From positions 2,232,001-2,296,000 of the forward strand of contig OZ248539.1 of assembly GCA_965234685.1 (NCBI GenBank): a DNA stretch of 64,000 nucleotides, written 5' to 3'. The DNA is from Fimbriimonas planktonicus (lineage in GTDB: Bacteria; Armatimonadota; Fimbriimonadia; Fimbriimonadales; Fimbriimonadaceae). This document shows, piece by piece, positions 48,008 to 57,653 of the stretch. The position numbers and the translations under genes are program-made. Below the pieces are notes generated by a model that saw only the letters and a program-made list of their open reading frames with translations, did no database searches and had not been told where the DNA came from. How positions within the stretch are numbered: position 1 is the stretch's first letter; each line of letters starts with the position of its first letter.

Positions 48008-48799
48008 ATGGTCCAAACCCTCCTGCCATCTCCACCTCTTGCGCCGTTTGTTCGGCGCTACCAATTTCGGGTTTGCGAGCCGGGGGCGATGGTGGACAGC
48101 TTCATCAGCCCGGCGCGGCTGACGCAGTTCTGCGAGTTCTATTTGGAGGATCAGTACGAGGTCGAAGACCTTTCGCAATCAAACCGGTTTCGGGCGGCTC
48201 CGGCAGCCTTGGTCGGATTGCAGGCGGTCGCCCCGATCCGACTAAATCGAGTAGGAAGGCTTCGGAACTTCACCATCGTGTTCCGGCCCACGGCCTTCTA
48301 TGAGTTGTTCCAACTACCCATGCAAGAAATCGCCGGAACATCGGTCGACCTAGAGGCGGTTTGCTTGCAGGGATTGCGCGAAAGATTGGGGCAATGCGGC
48401 TCGTTCGAAACTGCGGTTGAGGAGGCAGAGCGGACATTACGGCCCTTTGTCCACGCAGCCGAAGCCCGGCGGTCCGATCCGAGTCGATGGCTCCGCTCCA
48501 TTTTGGCGGCACCTCACACGGGAGCACCGCTGGACGATTGGCTCGTCGACGCCCCATTCGGCGCACGGCAAGTGCAGCGACTGTTCTTGCAGCAGGTCGG
48601 GGTTTCGCCGAAACGATTCTGGCGAGTCCGGAGGTTTGAAACCGCCGTTCGGCTACGTCGAGAGCAGCCCGAAAGCACCTGGGGCAAGATTGCGGCGGAA
48701 CTTGGGTACCACGACCAAATGCATTTGGTTCACGACTTTCGTGAACTCGCCGGCGCGGCGCCGAACTTGGTTCTGAGCAAATTGTCGGATTCTTACTAG
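48008..48799 (+). CDS. AraC-family transcriptional regulator
   Basis: The 263-residue protein has an N-terminal sensor domain of DUF6597 type (FVRRYQFRVCEPGAMVDSFI, then GRLRNFTIVFRPTAFYELFQ). A C-terminal AraC double helix-turn-helix follows (about 165-258; FGARQVQRLFLQQVGVSPKR, then STWGKIAAELGYHDQMHLVH and DFRELAG). Proteins of this type respond to small ligands and often regulate a nearby enzyme gene. The NTF2-like gene starts 34 bp after its stop and may be under its control. The ligand cannot be told. Confidence 0.93.
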   Translation: MVQTLLPSPPLAPFVRRYQFRVCEPGAMVDSFISPARLTQFCEFYLEDQYEVEDLSQSNRFRAAPAALVGLQAVAPIRLNRVGRLRNFTIVFRPTAFYELFQLPMQEIAGTSVDLEAVCLQGLRERLGQCGSFETAVEEAERTLRPFVHAAEARRSDPSRWLRSILAAPHTGAPLDDWLVDAPFGARQVQRLFLQQVGVSPKRFWRVRRFETAVRLRREQPESTWGKIAAELGYHDQMHLVHDFRELAGAAPNLVLSKLSDSY

Positions 48800-48833
48800 G
48801 AGTTCGCCAGAAGGTGCGCCGCATACTCAGACC

Positions 48834-49358
48834 ATGCTAAGTTTCAGCACCGTCCTTGCCTTGGCCGCCCTCCAAACTCCTCTCATGAACGCAAAAGTAA
48901 CTTCCACCAACCTGGATAAGCCAGGAATCGACGGCATTTCCACCACTCTCGCCAACATGGAAAAGGCGTGGAACACGCAAGATGTCGACCTTTACGGCAA
49001 GCAGCTCGATGAGCAATGCAACTGGGTCAACGTGGTCGGTATGTGCTGGCGCGGAAAGGCGAACGTGGTGAAGGCGCACGCCGTCTACTTTGAGCTGATG
49101 TTCAAAGGCGTTCCGCAATCCATCCAAAAGGTTGAGATTCGGGGATTCGGCGAGACCACCGCAGTTGCGGTTTGCACGCTGAAAATGGGTTCCTACAAAA
49201 CTCCCGACGGCCGTGTGATGCCCGAGAACCTGAACCGACTCACCTTCACCATGCTCCGAAGGGATAAGCAGTGGTTGATCGCCTCGGCCCAAAACACCAT
49301 CGTCGACCCAAAGGCCGCCCCGTTCAACCCGATCGACGCCGACAAGGACAACGAGTAA
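48834..49358 (+). CDS. NTF2/SnoaL-like (DUF4440-type) protein
   Basis: The 174 residues start with a hydrophobic segment (MLSFSTVLALAALQTPLMNA) that could be a signal peptide. The domain is of SgcJ/DUF4440 type: a helix with LANMEKAWNTQDVDLYGKQL, then CNWVNVVGMCWRGKANVVKA, then strands ending LTFTMLRRDKQWLIASAQNT. Such proteins bind or convert small molecules, or act as stand-alone accessory domains. It lies 34 bp behind the AraC regulator gene on the same strand, the likely regulatory partner. No catalytic residues are certain. Confidence 0.8.
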   Translation: MLSFSTVLALAALQTPLMNAKVTSTNLDKPGIDGISTTLANMEKAWNTQDVDLYGKQLDEQCNWVNVVGMCWRGKANVVKAHAVYFELMFKGVPQSIQKVEIRGFGETTAVAVCTLKMGSYKTPDGRVMPENLNRLTFTMLRRDKQWLIASAQNTIVDPKAAPFNPIDADKDNE

Positions 49359-49435
49359 GTCCCCGCTAACTTCGGACTTTGGCGAGCTGAACTTGGCACC
49401 TCCAGTTTGGCTTGCCAAAGCAAAAATTGTGAGCG

Positions 49436-50512
49436 TTACCCGTACCGCGGCACGTCGATCCACTCACCATTCCGCAAAGAGGACTCGTGCGCGCAGATTC
49501 CGGGAGCGCACCAGTTGGCGGCAACGATTTCGTCGACGGCCGACTTTCTGCCCTCTACAATCGACATCACAAACTCGTGTGCCAAGTGCGCATGGGATCC
49601 GCCGTGGCCGCCATCGGCAAACTGCGCCAATTCTCCCGGGAGTAAATCCGGCCTGAAGGGAACGGAAGTTCGTGTCGCATGGCAGTGGCGCCACCGATGC
49701 TCGTTTTGAACCGACTCCAGTTCAAACACCAGCGGCTCTTCATGCTCCAGTTGTTGCCATTCAAAGCCCTTTCGATCGCCATAAACGCTGAAGGACTCAG
49801 TGTATGGGCGAGCAGTTTGGTACCAGGCGCGGTTCACTTGCGCTACCGCGGCGGAATCGTTGAGTTGAAAGTGAGCCGTCTGCATCGGAAACGGGCTTCT
49901 CGGATCATCGCAGATATCCGGCCGGAGGCGACCAGCGCCAAGGCAAGAAACTCGGCTTACCGTGGTTTCCGCAAGTGCCAATAGCGGCGCCAGAGCGTGG
50001 GTGGCGTAGTGCATCGGCGGCACGCGGCGCCAGTAGTCCGGATACGGGGCTTCCAGGTCTTGGTAGTAGTCCCCCTGAAGAAACGTAATCTCTCCCAACT
50101 CGCCCTGGTTCAGGAGGTCGAGCGCAAACAGAAACTCCCGGGTGTACACCGCCGTTTCCATCATCATGTAGTTGCGGTGAGCAACTTTCGTTGCCAGGAT
50201 GATCTGGTCGATTTCGGACAGCGACATAGCCATGGTGACCGCGCAAGCGCAGTGCTTGCCTGCCCCAAGCACCGCTAAGGTGTGTGAAACGTGGAGGGGT
50301 AAAGGTGTCAGAAGATGCACGGCATCGATGGATTCGTCTGCCAATACAGCATCGAGATCGTAAGCCAAATTTTCGATCTCGTATTGATGAGCCACACGAT
50401 GAGCAGATTCTGCGTTTGAGTCGCAGATCGTTACACGTGACACCTGCGGGTGAGCCTTGTAGATCGGTACAAACGCCTCCCCAAAACCCAATCCGACCAC
50501 CGCAACGTGCAT
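49436..50512 (-). CDS. Gfo/Idh/MocA-family oxidoreductase
   Basis: The 358-residue protein has an N-terminal Rossmann fold for NAD(P) (VAVVGLGFGEAFVPIYKAHP, GxGxxx at 7-12) and the family's C-terminal alpha/beta domain. The family's usual E-K-P motif is replaced by GKHCACAVTMAMS, a variant known in one subfamily. The segment ADGGHGGSHAHLAHEFVMSI near the end matches the C-terminal signature. It probably oxidises or reduces a sugar or inositol-type substrate. It is monocistronic and divergent from the DUF5990 gene (37-bp gap). Confidence 0.93.
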   Translation of the reverse strand: MHVAVVGLGFGEAFVPIYKAHPQVSRVTICDSNAESAHRVAHQYEIENLAYDLDAVLADESIDAVHLLTPLPLHVSHTLAVLGAGKHCACAVTMAMSLSEIDQIILATKVAHRNYMMMETAVYTREFLFALDLLNQGELGEITFLQGDYYQDLEAPYPDYWRRVPPMHYATHALAPLLALAETTVSRVSCLGAGRLRPDICDDPRSPFPMQTAHFQLNDSAAVAQVNRAWYQTARPYTESFSVYGDRKGFEWQQLEHEEPLVFELESVQNEHRWRHCHATRTSVPFRPDLLPGELAQFADGGHGGSHAHLAHEFVMSIVEGRKSAVDEIVAANWCAPGICAHESSLRNGEWIDVPRYG

Positions 50513-50549
50513 GCGCCGAGTTTAGCCGGGCGATAGACTACGTTGTAAG

Positions 50550-50978
50550 ATGGCTGACGAAAGAAAAGTTAAGGCGGTGTTTCACTGTGTAGATATGCCT
50601 GCATCTGATTGGGACGGGCACGGGCAGATTTGGCTCGGCGTGCAGCGCGGGAAAGAAGTGGTGCAGGCCGTGAAGCTTCCGCTCGAGACCGCCACTTTTG
50701 AACTCGAATTCCGCGTTGATCTTTCCGGAGAGCGACCGAACTTTCTCGGACCGTTTGCGCACGGAACTCCTCAGGAGCGATTTGCTTACCTATGCTGGGG
50801 ACACTTCCACGGGCCAGCTTGGGTCGGGTTCCGGCGGGCAAAAATTCCTCTTTGTTCGATCACCCACGATCAACTTGCAACGGGAAACCCTCATGCGACG
50901 ATCCACTGTACCGATGCCAAAGGTGGCCCGGTGTGTGCCACGCTGAAAGGCGACTTAGTTCGATGGGGCACAAACTAA
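50550..50978 (+). CDS. DUF5990 family protein
   Basis: The 142-residue protein matches the DUF5990 pattern: QIWLGVQRGKEVVQAVKLPL, then FELEFRV and the block LGPFAHGTPQERFAYLCWGH and FHGPAWVGFRRAKIPL. The family's function is unknown and no catalytic motif is seen. There is no signal peptide. It is monocistronic and faces the GH32 gene, whose stop is 60 bp away. Confidence 0.82.
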   Translation: MADERKVKAVFHCVDMPASDWDGHGQIWLGVQRGKEVVQAVKLPLETATFELEFRVDLSGERPNFLGPFAHGTPQERFAYLCWGHFHGPAWVGFRRAKIPLCSITHDQLATGNPHATIHCTDAKGGPVCATLKGDLVRWGTN

Positions 50979-51038
50979 ACCTGTGGTTCTCCAACTCATC
51001 CTTGCGCGAACACCCGATTCGATTGGCTAAGCCAGAGA

Positions 51039-52382
51039 TTATCTGCCGTCGGCACCCCAGACACCTTTTAGTTCGAACGCGCGGAATTTGCCTTTGTTTC
51101 CCGAATCGCCAAGGAACCGAATTCCCTTGAAATCGCCAGGCTCCGGAAGATGAAATAGTGGCATCCAAGCCAGGCCATCTTGCGCATAGATTTCGAGCGA
51201 CGTGACATCCGCAAGAATCCGGAGTTTGAACTTGCCGCTTGACGGAGCGAGCACCGCTTCTTTATCCAACGCGCGGAGCTTCCGAGTTCCGGGGTCGAAG
51301 TGAATGTCGATACCATTGATCTGCAAATCCAAGGCGCCGCGCCATTCGCCGGAAAAGTCGATAAGACCGCTCGGAACAGAAACCTCTTGCCCAAGCACGG
51401 GAATCTCTCGAATCCGGAGTTTCTCGATCTGCTTCACCGGCAGCATGGCTAAACGTAGGCCCTCTGCCGTCTGCTTCAGTTGCAGCCGGTTCGGTACCGA
51501 CATCTGTTGATTCCAACTGCAACCCGGAAAGTTTGATCCCTGCATCCAAGAAATCTGAATCACGTCACCTCGTGGCACGTTGCTGTAAGTTTGGGCTGCG
51601 TACGCCGCGTTGCCAAAGTTGGTTGGCAGCACGGGAGTTTCTGGGTGGAACGTTTTGCCATCGAAACTGCCAATCATGTAGTTCCCGTTGGCAACGCTAA
51701 AGACCCACTTCTTCTCCTTCGCTCCTGGCACAGGAAGTTGGAAGAAGTCCGGACACTCGTCGCCGACCCCGAGCGGAAAGTCAGAAAGCCTGGTCCAGCT
51801 CAGCAAGTTCGTGGATCTAAGCAAAGTGAAAATGCCACCCCGCTTCCCCGAGTTGGGTGCATATTCCAAGTACAGGGCCATTAGCCATTGCTGGTGCTCG
51901 CTATCCCAAACAATCTTCGGATCGCGATCGGCACCTTCAATATTTGGAACAATTGGATTAGCCACATACTTCGTAAACGTTCGGCCATCTTTCGAATATG
52001 CGAGGCACTGGGTGAACGGCTTCCCTTTTGATTCTTCGTTTGTGCCACCGGCGGCGGTGTAAAAGCACAACATGGCGCGCCTGCCAAAGCCCGCTTCGTT
52101 CTTGCCATCGATGATCGCCGAGCCGGAGAAAATCGTTCCGAGCGCGTCTGGCTCAATCGCGTGCGGTAGGTCTTTCCAGTGGAACAGGTCCGGACTCACC
52201 GCGTGCCCCCAAGTCATGTTCCCCCACTCCGTGCCATGCGGATTGTGTTGGTAGAAGAGGTGATACTCGCCGCGATCGTAGACCAAGCCGTTCGGATCAT
52301 TCAGCCATCCGCTGCGGGCCGTGAAGTGGAACTGCGGACGCAGTCGTTCGTTTTCTAGCGTAGGCACCGGCGGAATGAGCAT
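51039..52382 (-). CDS. Glycoside hydrolase family 32 fructanase (levanase/invertase-type)
   Basis: The 447-residue enzyme has a five-bladed propeller with the family's three acidic motifs. The nucleophile Asp29 lies in WLNDPNG, the transition-state stabiliser in RDP (153-155), and the acid/base Glu209 in DECPDFF. The C-terminal 120 residues form the beta-sandwich (LQINGIDIHFDPGTRKLRAL, LEIYAQDGLAWMPL). It should hydrolyse beta-fructosides such as sucrose, inulin or levan. No signal peptide is present, so substrates are probably imported. It is monocistronic. Confidence 0.93.
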   Translation of the reverse strand: MLIPPVPTLENERLRPQFHFTARSGWLNDPNGLVYDRGEYHLFYQHNPHGTEWGNMTWGHAVSPDLFHWKDLPHAIEPDALGTIFSGSAIIDGKNEAGFGRRAMLCFYTAAGGTNEESKGKPFTQCLAYSKDGRTFTKYVANPIVPNIEGADRDPKIVWDSEHQQWLMALYLEYAPNSGKRGGIFTLLRSTNLLSWTRLSDFPLGVGDECPDFFQLPVPGAKEKKWVFSVANGNYMIGSFDGKTFHPETPVLPTNFGNAAYAAQTYSNVPRGDVIQISWMQGSNFPGCSWNQQMSVPNRLQLKQTAEGLRLAMLPVKQIEKLRIREIPVLGQEVSVPSGLIDFSGEWRGALDLQINGIDIHFDPGTRKLRALDKEAVLAPSSGKFKLRILADVTSLEIYAQDGLAWMPLFHLPEPGDFKGIRFLGDSGNKGKFRAFELKGVWGADGR

Positions 52383-52467
52383 ATTTCTGCCCCATTATAG
52401 TGCGGCGTCTCGCGGGTGTGAACTGGTGATTACAACCTAAGTCCAGCGATTCACGCCACAATGGAGC

Positions 52468-53028
52468 ATGGAATCCACCCCGTCAAACCACCTCAAAATC
52501 GGCGCGTGGCTGAACGCAATCATCGTGAAGCCGCTCGGGGGCCGAAGGTTCGAGGTTCACAGCAACCAGGCGCCGAAGGGATGGACGGTCGAGCTTCACG
52601 CCCGGCAGCCGGAAGGCATCATGAACGGCGAACAGATCCTCGGTTGGGTGGTCAAGATCTCCCCGCTCCACATGCAAGTGCTTCTTCACGAGGGGGACTT
52701 TGGTCGGCTGCCCGTCAGCGACGCCATGAAGCCGCGCTACCGCGAAGGCCTTCGCGCCTTGCTCGGACAAATCGAACCGACCGCCGACAACCTCGCAGAC
52801 GCTCGCGGAATGGTCGTCCGAATTCAGAAGCAGCAACAAGCCGATTGGCTCACGGTTTGGCAGTTGCTCGACGAACCTAGCACGGGTGAAGTGAAGCAGT
52901 TGCTCAAGCTCATTGACGAGCAACGAACGGCTCGGAAAGAAGATCCGGCCAGCATGCCCGAACTCGTCGCGAAGCTGAAAGAAGAGTTTGGTTTTGCGCT
53001 TGACACCGCGATTCAGCGATTGGCCTGA
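52468..53028 (+). CDS. Conserved protein of unknown function
   Basis: The 186-residue protein starts MESTPSNHLKIGAWLNAIIV, with a beta-rich half (GRRFEVHSNQAPKGWTVELH, GWVVKISPLHMQVLLHEGDF) and a helical half (GMVVRIQKQQQADWLTVWQL, ELVAKLKEEFGFALDTAIQR). It has no signal or membrane segment and no recognisable motif. It is monocistronic, and its stop lies 5 bp from the end of the large VWA gene on the opposite strand. I cannot suggest a function. Confidence 0.6.
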   Translation: MESTPSNHLKIGAWLNAIIVKPLGGRRFEVHSNQAPKGWTVELHARQPEGIMNGEQILGWVVKISPLHMQVLLHEGDFGRLPVSDAMKPRYREGLRALLGQIEPTADNLADARGMVVRIQKQQQADWLTVWQLLDEPSTGEVKQLLKLIDEQRTARKEDPASMPELVAKLKEEFGFALDTAIQRLA

Positions 53029-53033
53029 ACTCC

Positions 53034-55832
53034 TTATTCGCCGGACTTACGCTTTCGCTTTGCCGCAAGTAGGGTTTCCGAGGTCGCTTTCGACTCCGGT
53101 ACCGGGACTTGCGGCTTTGGCCGATTTGCCGCTGGCGCAGATGCCTCGACTTTTGTTCCCGCTTCTACGGTGACCGTGGTGGCCCGTGCTTTTGCTTGCT
53201 GGAGCCGGCCCACTCGCTCTTCGGATGCAACCGGAGCAGGGGCTCGCTTAAGTTTCGCCGCCAGTTTTCCAAAGATTTCGCGTAACGGAAGCGCCACGCG
53301 GCGGACGCCGATATCCAACGGAAGTAGCACGGCGGCGAACAGGACAAAGTACATCCATAGTTCGGAAATCGATTCACCTGGATCTTTCACCGCTCGAACC
53401 GCCTCGTTAGGGTTCGTTAGAACTTTCCCTCCGGTGACTTCGCTCATCCGCATCAGCAGGGGACGATTCGGCCGAACTGTTCGGTACTCCGCTGGGTACG
53501 GCAAGCTGAAGCCGGTCGTGCGAGACCGAACGCCGCCCTTCGGGTCGGGCTCCGCGACCGTCACCAGATAGCTGCCGATGTCACCAGCTTCGAAACTGCC
53601 GGTGAACCGTCCCGGGGAAACTTGCGTCATGGGAACGTCGGCTGCTTTACCCGTCGGTCCAACCACTCGAACTTTAGCTTCATTGTTGATCACCGGGTTT
53701 CCGAGACTGTCGGAGGCCGCGATTTCGACCTGCCCCTTGCCCGCGTTTTGGGTGACCACGGCCTGATACTGGTTCAGCGTATTTCGCCGGGAAATGGCGC
53801 GTGTTGCCTGTGACCAAAATGCCCCAAAGCCGGGCCAGCCGATCCAGTTTCTCGCCCATCGGGCGGTCGCGTCGCTGGTAAACGCGAGCGATGTTCCGAG
53901 TCCGTACTGCCAAGTTGCGAGAAGCGGGTCTTCCTGTTTCGCAAGCATCGACGTTTTCGCTAGCGGACGACGGTCGGCAAGGCAGTACGCGAGAAGAGGC
54001 GGGGTCGCTGAAATGCCACTCAGTAGGTCATCGCCACCCACCAATCGCGGCAAAAATGCTCCCTCTTCAATCGCAGAACGACTCATCACCGCGGTGTCTT
54101 GGGTGAAGATCGCCGGTAATTGGGCGGCTCGGTTGGCCAGATAGAACCGCCCTCCACCGGCGGCGGCAAGCGATCTTAGGAAAGCGACGTCCTTGCCAGA
54201 GCCAATACTCACCACCGAGGTGGTTATCTTGTTTGCTCGCATCTGCATGGCCACCGCGATGGCGCCTTCCTGAGAGTTCGAGTCCGCGCCATCGGCAAGC
54301 AGAATGTGGTGCCGAACCTTGGAATCATCTTTGTTCAAGACTTCTGAGGCCTTGACCATGGTCGGATAAACGTAGATGCCTCCACCATTGACGTCCAATC
54401 GTTGAACCTGGCTGATGACGCTGGACTTGTTGATCAGCTTTTGCATCGGAACGACGAACTCAATTCCATCGCTGCTCGAGGCCACGGCGGCTTTGTCGTA
54501 GTTGGAGAGCATGCGCACGGTCTGTTCGGCTGCTTTCGCGGCAAGCCGAATTTTGGGAAAGCCATCCTCGACGGCGCTCATTGAACCCGAGGAATCCACC
54601 ATGATGGCGATGGCAGTGCTGGGAAAGCTTTTCCGTTGCCGAACGTTGAGATCGACAGGCAATGCTTCTGCGATCGACGTGCCATACCAGCCACCAGGGA
54701 GGAAGCTGTTTTCGCCACCAACCATCCCGAAGCCGACTCCGGCGTCGCGGATTGCCGCGTGGACCATTCGCATTTGGCTCTCCGACACGGTGTCCGCGCT
54801 GATGTCGTTAAAGAAGATCGCATCGTATGTCGAGTACTCCTCCGGTCGATACGGCAAGTCAGCCGCAGTCCGCAGGTCCACTGTCCAGCCTTCAGCGACC
54901 AGCGCAGTCAAAAGCTCGCGGCGGGCGGTGTCCGCTTGGGCGAGCAAAACACGCGGTCGACCTTTCACCGAGGTGAATCCGAGTCCAATGTTGTTGCGGG
55001 AATCGCCATCTTGTTTGGCCCGGATCGTTGCCCGGTAGCGGTGTATTCCGGTCCTCGCGAGTTTGTCTTGCACGAGAATGCGGTTCTCACCTTCGCTGAG
55101 CTTCACCGGAACGCTCTTGAGCAACGCCCCATCACGGTCTATATCCAGCGTTGCGCTTTGGCTAATCGTAGATTCCACCCGGACAAGCAAGTCAAACGGA
55201 CGATCCAGACGAGTCTCGTCGGGCGTGTCGAGCGAAATCACAGCGGCTTCCGCCGTCTTTTCCCGGCCCGGAAGCACGACGGTATCGATGATGATTCCGT
55301 CCGTTGCGGCGACTTGGGCAGCTCCGGTCGCGTCACCCCGGGTCTCGTTTCCGTCGCTCAGCAGAACGATCCGGCGCGCTTTTCCGCTGGGAAAGGTTGC
55401 GCTTGCGAGCCGGATCGCGGAAGCAACGTCGGAAGCGCTCGCGTCCACCGACGTTTGAACGCGCCCCAGTTCTCGCCGTCCGGTCATCGAGGCGTCGACC
55501 GCCGGGATTTTTCCAAAGGCAATCACTCCGCCAACGTCATCCGGCCCCAGCGCCTGAAGCGATTTGCTCACGAACTGCTCAGCAACTTTTCGATCGGCTT
55601 CTGGAATTGAATCGCTTCGATCGAGGAGGAAGATCGTGGCAACTCCGCGATTCGGTCGTCGATCCTCGGGCCCGGCCAAAGCAATGATTAGGGCCGCCGC
55701 AAGCAAGCCGCGAAGCACAAACGCAAACCACTTTCGGCCTTTTGCCATGCCGTGCACGTGCCGAAAGCTGAACCAGAGCCCGGCCAGCATTGGCAAAAGC
55801 AGGATCAAAAACGCGGGCTGAGTAAAGCGCAT
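53034..55832 (-). CDS. Membrane VWA protein with glutamine amidotransferase-like domain
   Basis: The 932 residues begin with two membrane segments (about 5-23 and 36-55) and a VWA domain with a degenerate MIDAS (LLDRSDSIPEAD, 70-80). An Ig-like stretch follows, then a class I glutamine amidotransferase-like fold (about 300-400; RPRVLLAQADTARRELLTAL, GFGMVGGENSFLPGGWYG). A second VWA lies at about 408-580 with an intact MIDAS (DSSGSMS at 413-419). The C terminus has a membrane helix (FVLFAAVLLPLDIGVRRVAL) and an Ala/Pro/Lys-rich tail. It starts 3 bp after the BatA-like gene and is last in the eight-gene operon. Confidence 0.9.
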   Translation of the reverse strand: MRFTQPAFLILLLPMLAGLWFSFRHVHGMAKGRKWFAFVLRGLLAAALIIALAGPEDRRPNRGVATIFLLDRSDSIPEADRKVAEQFVSKSLQALGPDDVGGVIAFGKIPAVDASMTGRRELGRVQTSVDASASDVASAIRLASATFPSGKARRIVLLSDGNETRGDATGAAQVAATDGIIIDTVVLPGREKTAEAAVISLDTPDETRLDRPFDLLVRVESTISQSATLDIDRDGALLKSVPVKLSEGENRILVQDKLARTGIHRYRATIRAKQDGDSRNNIGLGFTSVKGRPRVLLAQADTARRELLTALVAEGWTVDLRTAADLPYRPEEYSTYDAIFFNDISADTVSESQMRMVHAAIRDAGVGFGMVGGENSFLPGGWYGTSIAEALPVDLNVRQRKSFPSTAIAIMVDSSGSMSAVEDGFPKIRLAAKAAEQTVRMLSNYDKAAVASSSDGIEFVVPMQKLINKSSVISQVQRLDVNGGGIYVYPTMVKASEVLNKDDSKVRHHILLADGADSNSQEGAIAVAMQMRANKITTSVVSIGSGKDVAFLRSLAAAGGGRFYLANRAAQLPAIFTQDTAVMSRSAIEEGAFLPRLVGGDDLLSGISATPPLLAYCLADRRPLAKTSMLAKQEDPLLATWQYGLGTSLAFTSDATARWARNWIGWPGFGAFWSQATRAISRRNTLNQYQAVVTQNAGKGQVEIAASDSLGNPVINNEAKVRVVGPTGKAADVPMTQVSPGRFTGSFEAGDIGSYLVTVAEPDPKGGVRSRTTGFSLPYPAEYRTVRPNRPLLMRMSEVTGGKVLTNPNEAVRAVKDPGESISELWMYFVLFAAVLLPLDIGVRRVALPLREIFGKLAAKLKRAPAPVASEERVGRLQQAKARATTVTVEAGTKVEASAPAANRPKPQVPVPESKATSETLLAAKRKRKSGE

Positions 55833-55835
55833 GAC

Positions 55836-57653
55836 CTAACTTCGCCTCGCATAAAGCCACCACTCGGCGCTCAGGACAAGCAGGCCAAGCAACACCAACG
55901 GCTGCCAAAAATCGGCAAACCGAAGCGGAGCGTCGGTCGATTTCACCGGTTTCTTGGCAAGCGCGATTTCTCGTTCGGGGGCCAATGCCGACTCGCGCGG
56001 GCTCTGGAGCACGGCAATCAACTTGCGCTCGGCGTTCCCGGCTCGGAACGAGTAGGTGCCAACGCGCTTGGCCTCACGAATCGTCACCGCGCCGCCGTTC
56101 GACTTCAGTCGAACATCGTCTCCGTCTGGCACCTTCAGCGACGCAGTTGGGGTGGTTGCGGGCAGCGAAAATGGTCGACCAACCGGTACGACGAGCGGTC
56201 CTTCACCCGCTTCTCCACCTAGGAAGTCCAACATGTTCGAGACTAAAATCGGGAATCCAATCTGGAGCGGAAAGTCACTTTCGAGAGGCGAGAATGCTAG
56301 GTATATCGAGCGCTGACTGGGCTTTTTGTCGGCAACGATCAAGGGGCCAGCAGCAGATCGGGCAAGAACTTCCGCACTACCCTTCGGCTGCACCACTTCG
56401 ATTTCCTCGATGTAGACGCCATCTAGGTCAACTCCTTGCATGAGCGGATTCGTGGTTGCGCCAGTGAACCTGGGCCGCTTGGCGGTGCCGCTTGCCGTAA
56501 CTGGGCTCCCGGTTCCGGCCTTGCCAAGAATCAAGACTCCACGACTCGTGGTTGGCTCTGCCGGTACTCCATCAAAGACTACGATGTCGTAGTTGCTGCC
56601 GCCATCAGGCGGCAACGAGTCTGCGCGATCCAGCGTCACTCGAGGGTCCAGGGCCAGCGCACGATCCAAGAACGGATCCTCGCCACCGACTTTCAGAACT
56701 TGTAACGATGCCGCTGGATCGGCCGACAGGGCGGCATAGTTGTCTGCCGCCAAGCCGTCTTTGGCATCAATCTTGGCCTCGAACAACGTGGATCCGGCGG
56801 GAACGTTGATGGTTCGACTCTGGGATTTTTGCGGCGAAACTGTAATTTGGGCCGAGTCGATCACCTTTCCATCGGCGAAAACCGTAAGGTTCGTCGTGAC
56901 CGCCTTGTCGCCAAAGTTTCGAACGCTGGCGAAGAGGAGCTTGCCTTTTTGTGATTCCGACGCGCCAAACGCTTCGATGGCAAGGTTCTCGCCGGACTTC
57001 CCGATGCTTTGAAACACCACTGACGCCTTGCCTTGTGAGAAGTCATCAATCCGTTCAAAAACGCCGTCGCTGAGCAGAACAATCCGCGCGCCTTCCGTTC
57101 CCGACACGATTGCCGAGGCGAGCCGCATGGCTTCACCAACGTCTGTCTCTGCGTCGGTGACTTGCAGCGACTGCAGGTCAGCCAGTTGTCGGACCGGATC
57201 GCTGGAAAGTGAAAACACCACGCGCGGCACCGGTCCTGCTTCGACCATGGCGATGCGGTCACCAGGGCGAGCGGATTCAATTGCCGCCCGGGCAAGTCGC
57301 TTTGCCTCTTCGAACCGACTCGGCGAAACGTCGGTCGCGCCCATGGAGGCGCTACTATCCAGAACCAAAACCGTGATCTCGCCGGTCAATCCTCGCTGAA
57401 CCAACTGCGGGCGCGCGATACAGCCGACGATCACCGCCAAAGCTAGCAACTGCAAGAACAGCAGCCAACTAGGTTTCAGCTTTTGGAAAAAGGTGTTCGC
57501 TCTTACTTCCTCGGTGTGCGTCGGCCAAAGAAAAGTTGCCGGGACTTGCATTTCCCGTCGCCGCATTCGCAGCAAATAAAGCGCGATGATCACGGCGGCA
57601 AGCGGGATAAACACCAGAAATGCATCCGGGCGAGCAAAGTTCAATGGATCCAC
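55836..57653 (-). CDS. BatA-like membrane VWA protein
   Basis: The 605-residue protein has the BatA N-terminal domain with two membrane helices (about 11-29, FLVFIPLAAVIIALYLL, and about 62-80). A VWA domain follows with MIDAS DSSASM at 99-104 and TDV near 107, suggesting metal-dependent adhesion. A CARDB-like beta domain comes next (KGKLLFASVRNFGDKAVTTN), and a last membrane helix lies near the C terminus (PLVLLGLLVLSAEWWLYARR). Its start overlaps the DUF58 gene by 13 bp. Proteins of this pair, together with MoxR and DUF58, are known from Bacteroides aerotolerance (Bat) operons. Confidence 0.92.
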   Translation of the reverse strand: MDPLNFARPDAFLVFIPLAAVIIALYLLRMRRREMQVPATFLWPTHTEEVRANTFFQKLKPSWLLFLQLLALAVIVGCIARPQLVQRGLTGEITVLVLDSSASMGATDVSPSRFEEAKRLARAAIESARPGDRIAMVEAGPVPRVVFSLSSDPVRQLADLQSLQVTDAETDVGEAMRLASAIVSGTEGARIVLLSDGVFERIDDFSQGKASVVFQSIGKSGENLAIEAFGASESQKGKLLFASVRNFGDKAVTTNLTVFADGKVIDSAQITVSPQKSQSRTINVPAGSTLFEAKIDAKDGLAADNYAALSADPAASLQVLKVGGEDPFLDRALALDPRVTLDRADSLPPDGGSNYDIVVFDGVPAEPTTSRGVLILGKAGTGSPVTASGTAKRPRFTGATTNPLMQGVDLDGVYIEEIEVVQPKGSAEVLARSAAGPLIVADKKPSQRSIYLAFSPLESDFPLQIGFPILVSNMLDFLGGEAGEGPLVVPVGRPFSLPATTPTASLKVPDGDDVRLKSNGGAVTIREAKRVGTYSFRAGNAERKLIAVLQSPRESALAPEREIALAKKPVKSTDAPLRFADFWQPLVLLGLLVLSAEWWLYARRS